Both the position numbers and the translations under genes were made by a program. The notes beneath the pieces are model-generated. The model was not told where the DNA came from. It worked only from the letters and a program-made list of their open reading frames with translations, and ran no database searches. A stretch of DNA of 5,623 bases from Betaproteobacteria bacterium (GTDB lineage: Bacteria > Pseudomonadota > Gammaproteobacteria > Burkholderiales > SG8-41): positions 1 to 5,623 of the forward strand of contig JAJTHX010000200.1 in the NCBI GenBank assembly GCA_021300125.1, read 5' to 3'. Positions within the stretch are counted from its first letter, which is position 1. Every line of letters starts with the position of its first letter. Positions 5,226-5,623 of this stretch are shown piece after piece.

Positions 5226-5623
5226 ATGAAAATCTTATTGCCCGTCGATGGCAGCCGTTGCGCGCTCAACGCCGTGCGAATGGTCGCTGAACGTCTCTGG
5301 CCCCGGGCCGAGGGACTCGAGCTGCTGATGCTGCACGTGCATTACCGCATCCCGAACCGGGCTGCCGCCGCCGCCGGCCGCGAACTGGTGGACAACTTTT
5401 ACCGCAAGGGCGCGGAAGAGGCGCTCGCCACCGCGCGTGCCCTGCTCGACCGGCACGGCATTCCATACAAGGTCAAGCGCGTGATCGGCGAGCCCGGTGA
5501 AGCCATCGCGCAGGCTGCTGGAAGCAATGACCTGGTGGTAATCGGTTCGCACGGGCTGGGCGCGGCCAAGGGCCTGCTTCTAGGCTCGGTCACACAAACA
5601 GTGATCGCGGAATGCGAAACGCC
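5226..5623 (+). CDS. UspA-type universal stress protein, cut by right edge near its C terminus
   Basis: The frame from ATG 5226 is open to the right edge (132 full codons). Because Usp domains are about 140-150 residues, only the last strand is probably missing. The start MKILLPVDGS (1-10) gives the conserved first strand with Asp8. The ATP-binding signature G-2x-G-9x-G-S is intact: Gly107 in VVIGSHG, Gly110, then Gly120-Ser121 before VTQTVIAEC. Usp proteins of this type bind ATP, form dimers in the cytoplasm and support survival under stress, energy limitation or anaerobiosis. The intact motif places it with ATP-binding rather than non-binding UspA proteins. A tandem second Usp domain beyond the edge cannot be excluded. 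It is divergent from the pyrophosphohydrolase gene, and the FNR-type box upstream suggests induction at low oxygen. Confidence 0.93.
   Translation, partial: MKILLPVDGSRCALNAVRMVAERLWPRAEGLELLMLHVHYRIPNRAAAAAGRELVDNFYRKGAEEALATARALLDRHGIPYKVKRVIGEPGEAIAQAAGSNDLVVIGSHGLGAAKGLLLGSVTQTVIAECET

Noticed and set aside
5018..5290. A plus-strand open frame overlapping the start of the Usp gene.
   Set aside because: It begins inside the regulatory region, runs out of frame into Usp and has no motif or ribosome binding site.

Overview
The window is a compact stretch of a G+C-rich bacterial chromosome (roughly two thirds G+C by eye). It holds six protein-coding genes and no RNA genes, insertion sequences, CRISPR arrays or phage parts. 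The Bug-type (TctC family) solute receptor, the high G+C, and a universal stress gene beside a perfect FNR/Anr-type box together suggest a betaproteobacterium, probably of the Burkholderiales or Rhodocyclales kind. This is inference from gene content, not a sequence match.

Left part, minus strand (1-3046). Reading with transcription, the order is a Bug/TctC periplasmic substrate-binding protein (3046-2042), an M32 carboxypeptidase (2037-541) and, after a 139-base AT-containing gap, the N-terminal 133 residues of an alpha/beta hydrolase (401 to the left edge). The hydrolase looks like the front half of the two-domain hydrolase/OsmC family. The first two genes are only 4 bases apart and are almost certainly co-transcribed. 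The hydrolase may have its own promoter.

Middle, plus strand (3202-4482). An amidase-signature enzyme with an intact Lys76-Ser145-Ser169 triad diverges from the Bug gene across a 155-base control region. Receptor, peptidase and amidase could together capture and degrade an amide- or peptide-like carboxylate, but the substrate cannot be read from sequence and no TctA/TctB membrane genes are present here.

Right part (4495-5623). A small MazG/PRA-PH-like nucleotide pyrophosphohydrolase gene on the minus strand converges on the amidase with 12 bases between stop codons. It is divergent from a UspA-type universal stress protein gene that runs off the right edge. The 305-base region between them carries a perfect TTGAT-N4-ATCAA box (5018-5031) and a perfect 14-base palindrome (5055-5068). 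These suggest oxygen-responsive control of the stress gene, of the pyrophosphohydrolase, or of both.

I see no strong case for a wholly new system. The points most worth checking are the FNR-type box, the Bug receptor's apparent loss of the usual ligand-pocket aspartate, and the tight receptor-peptidase pair facing an amidase.
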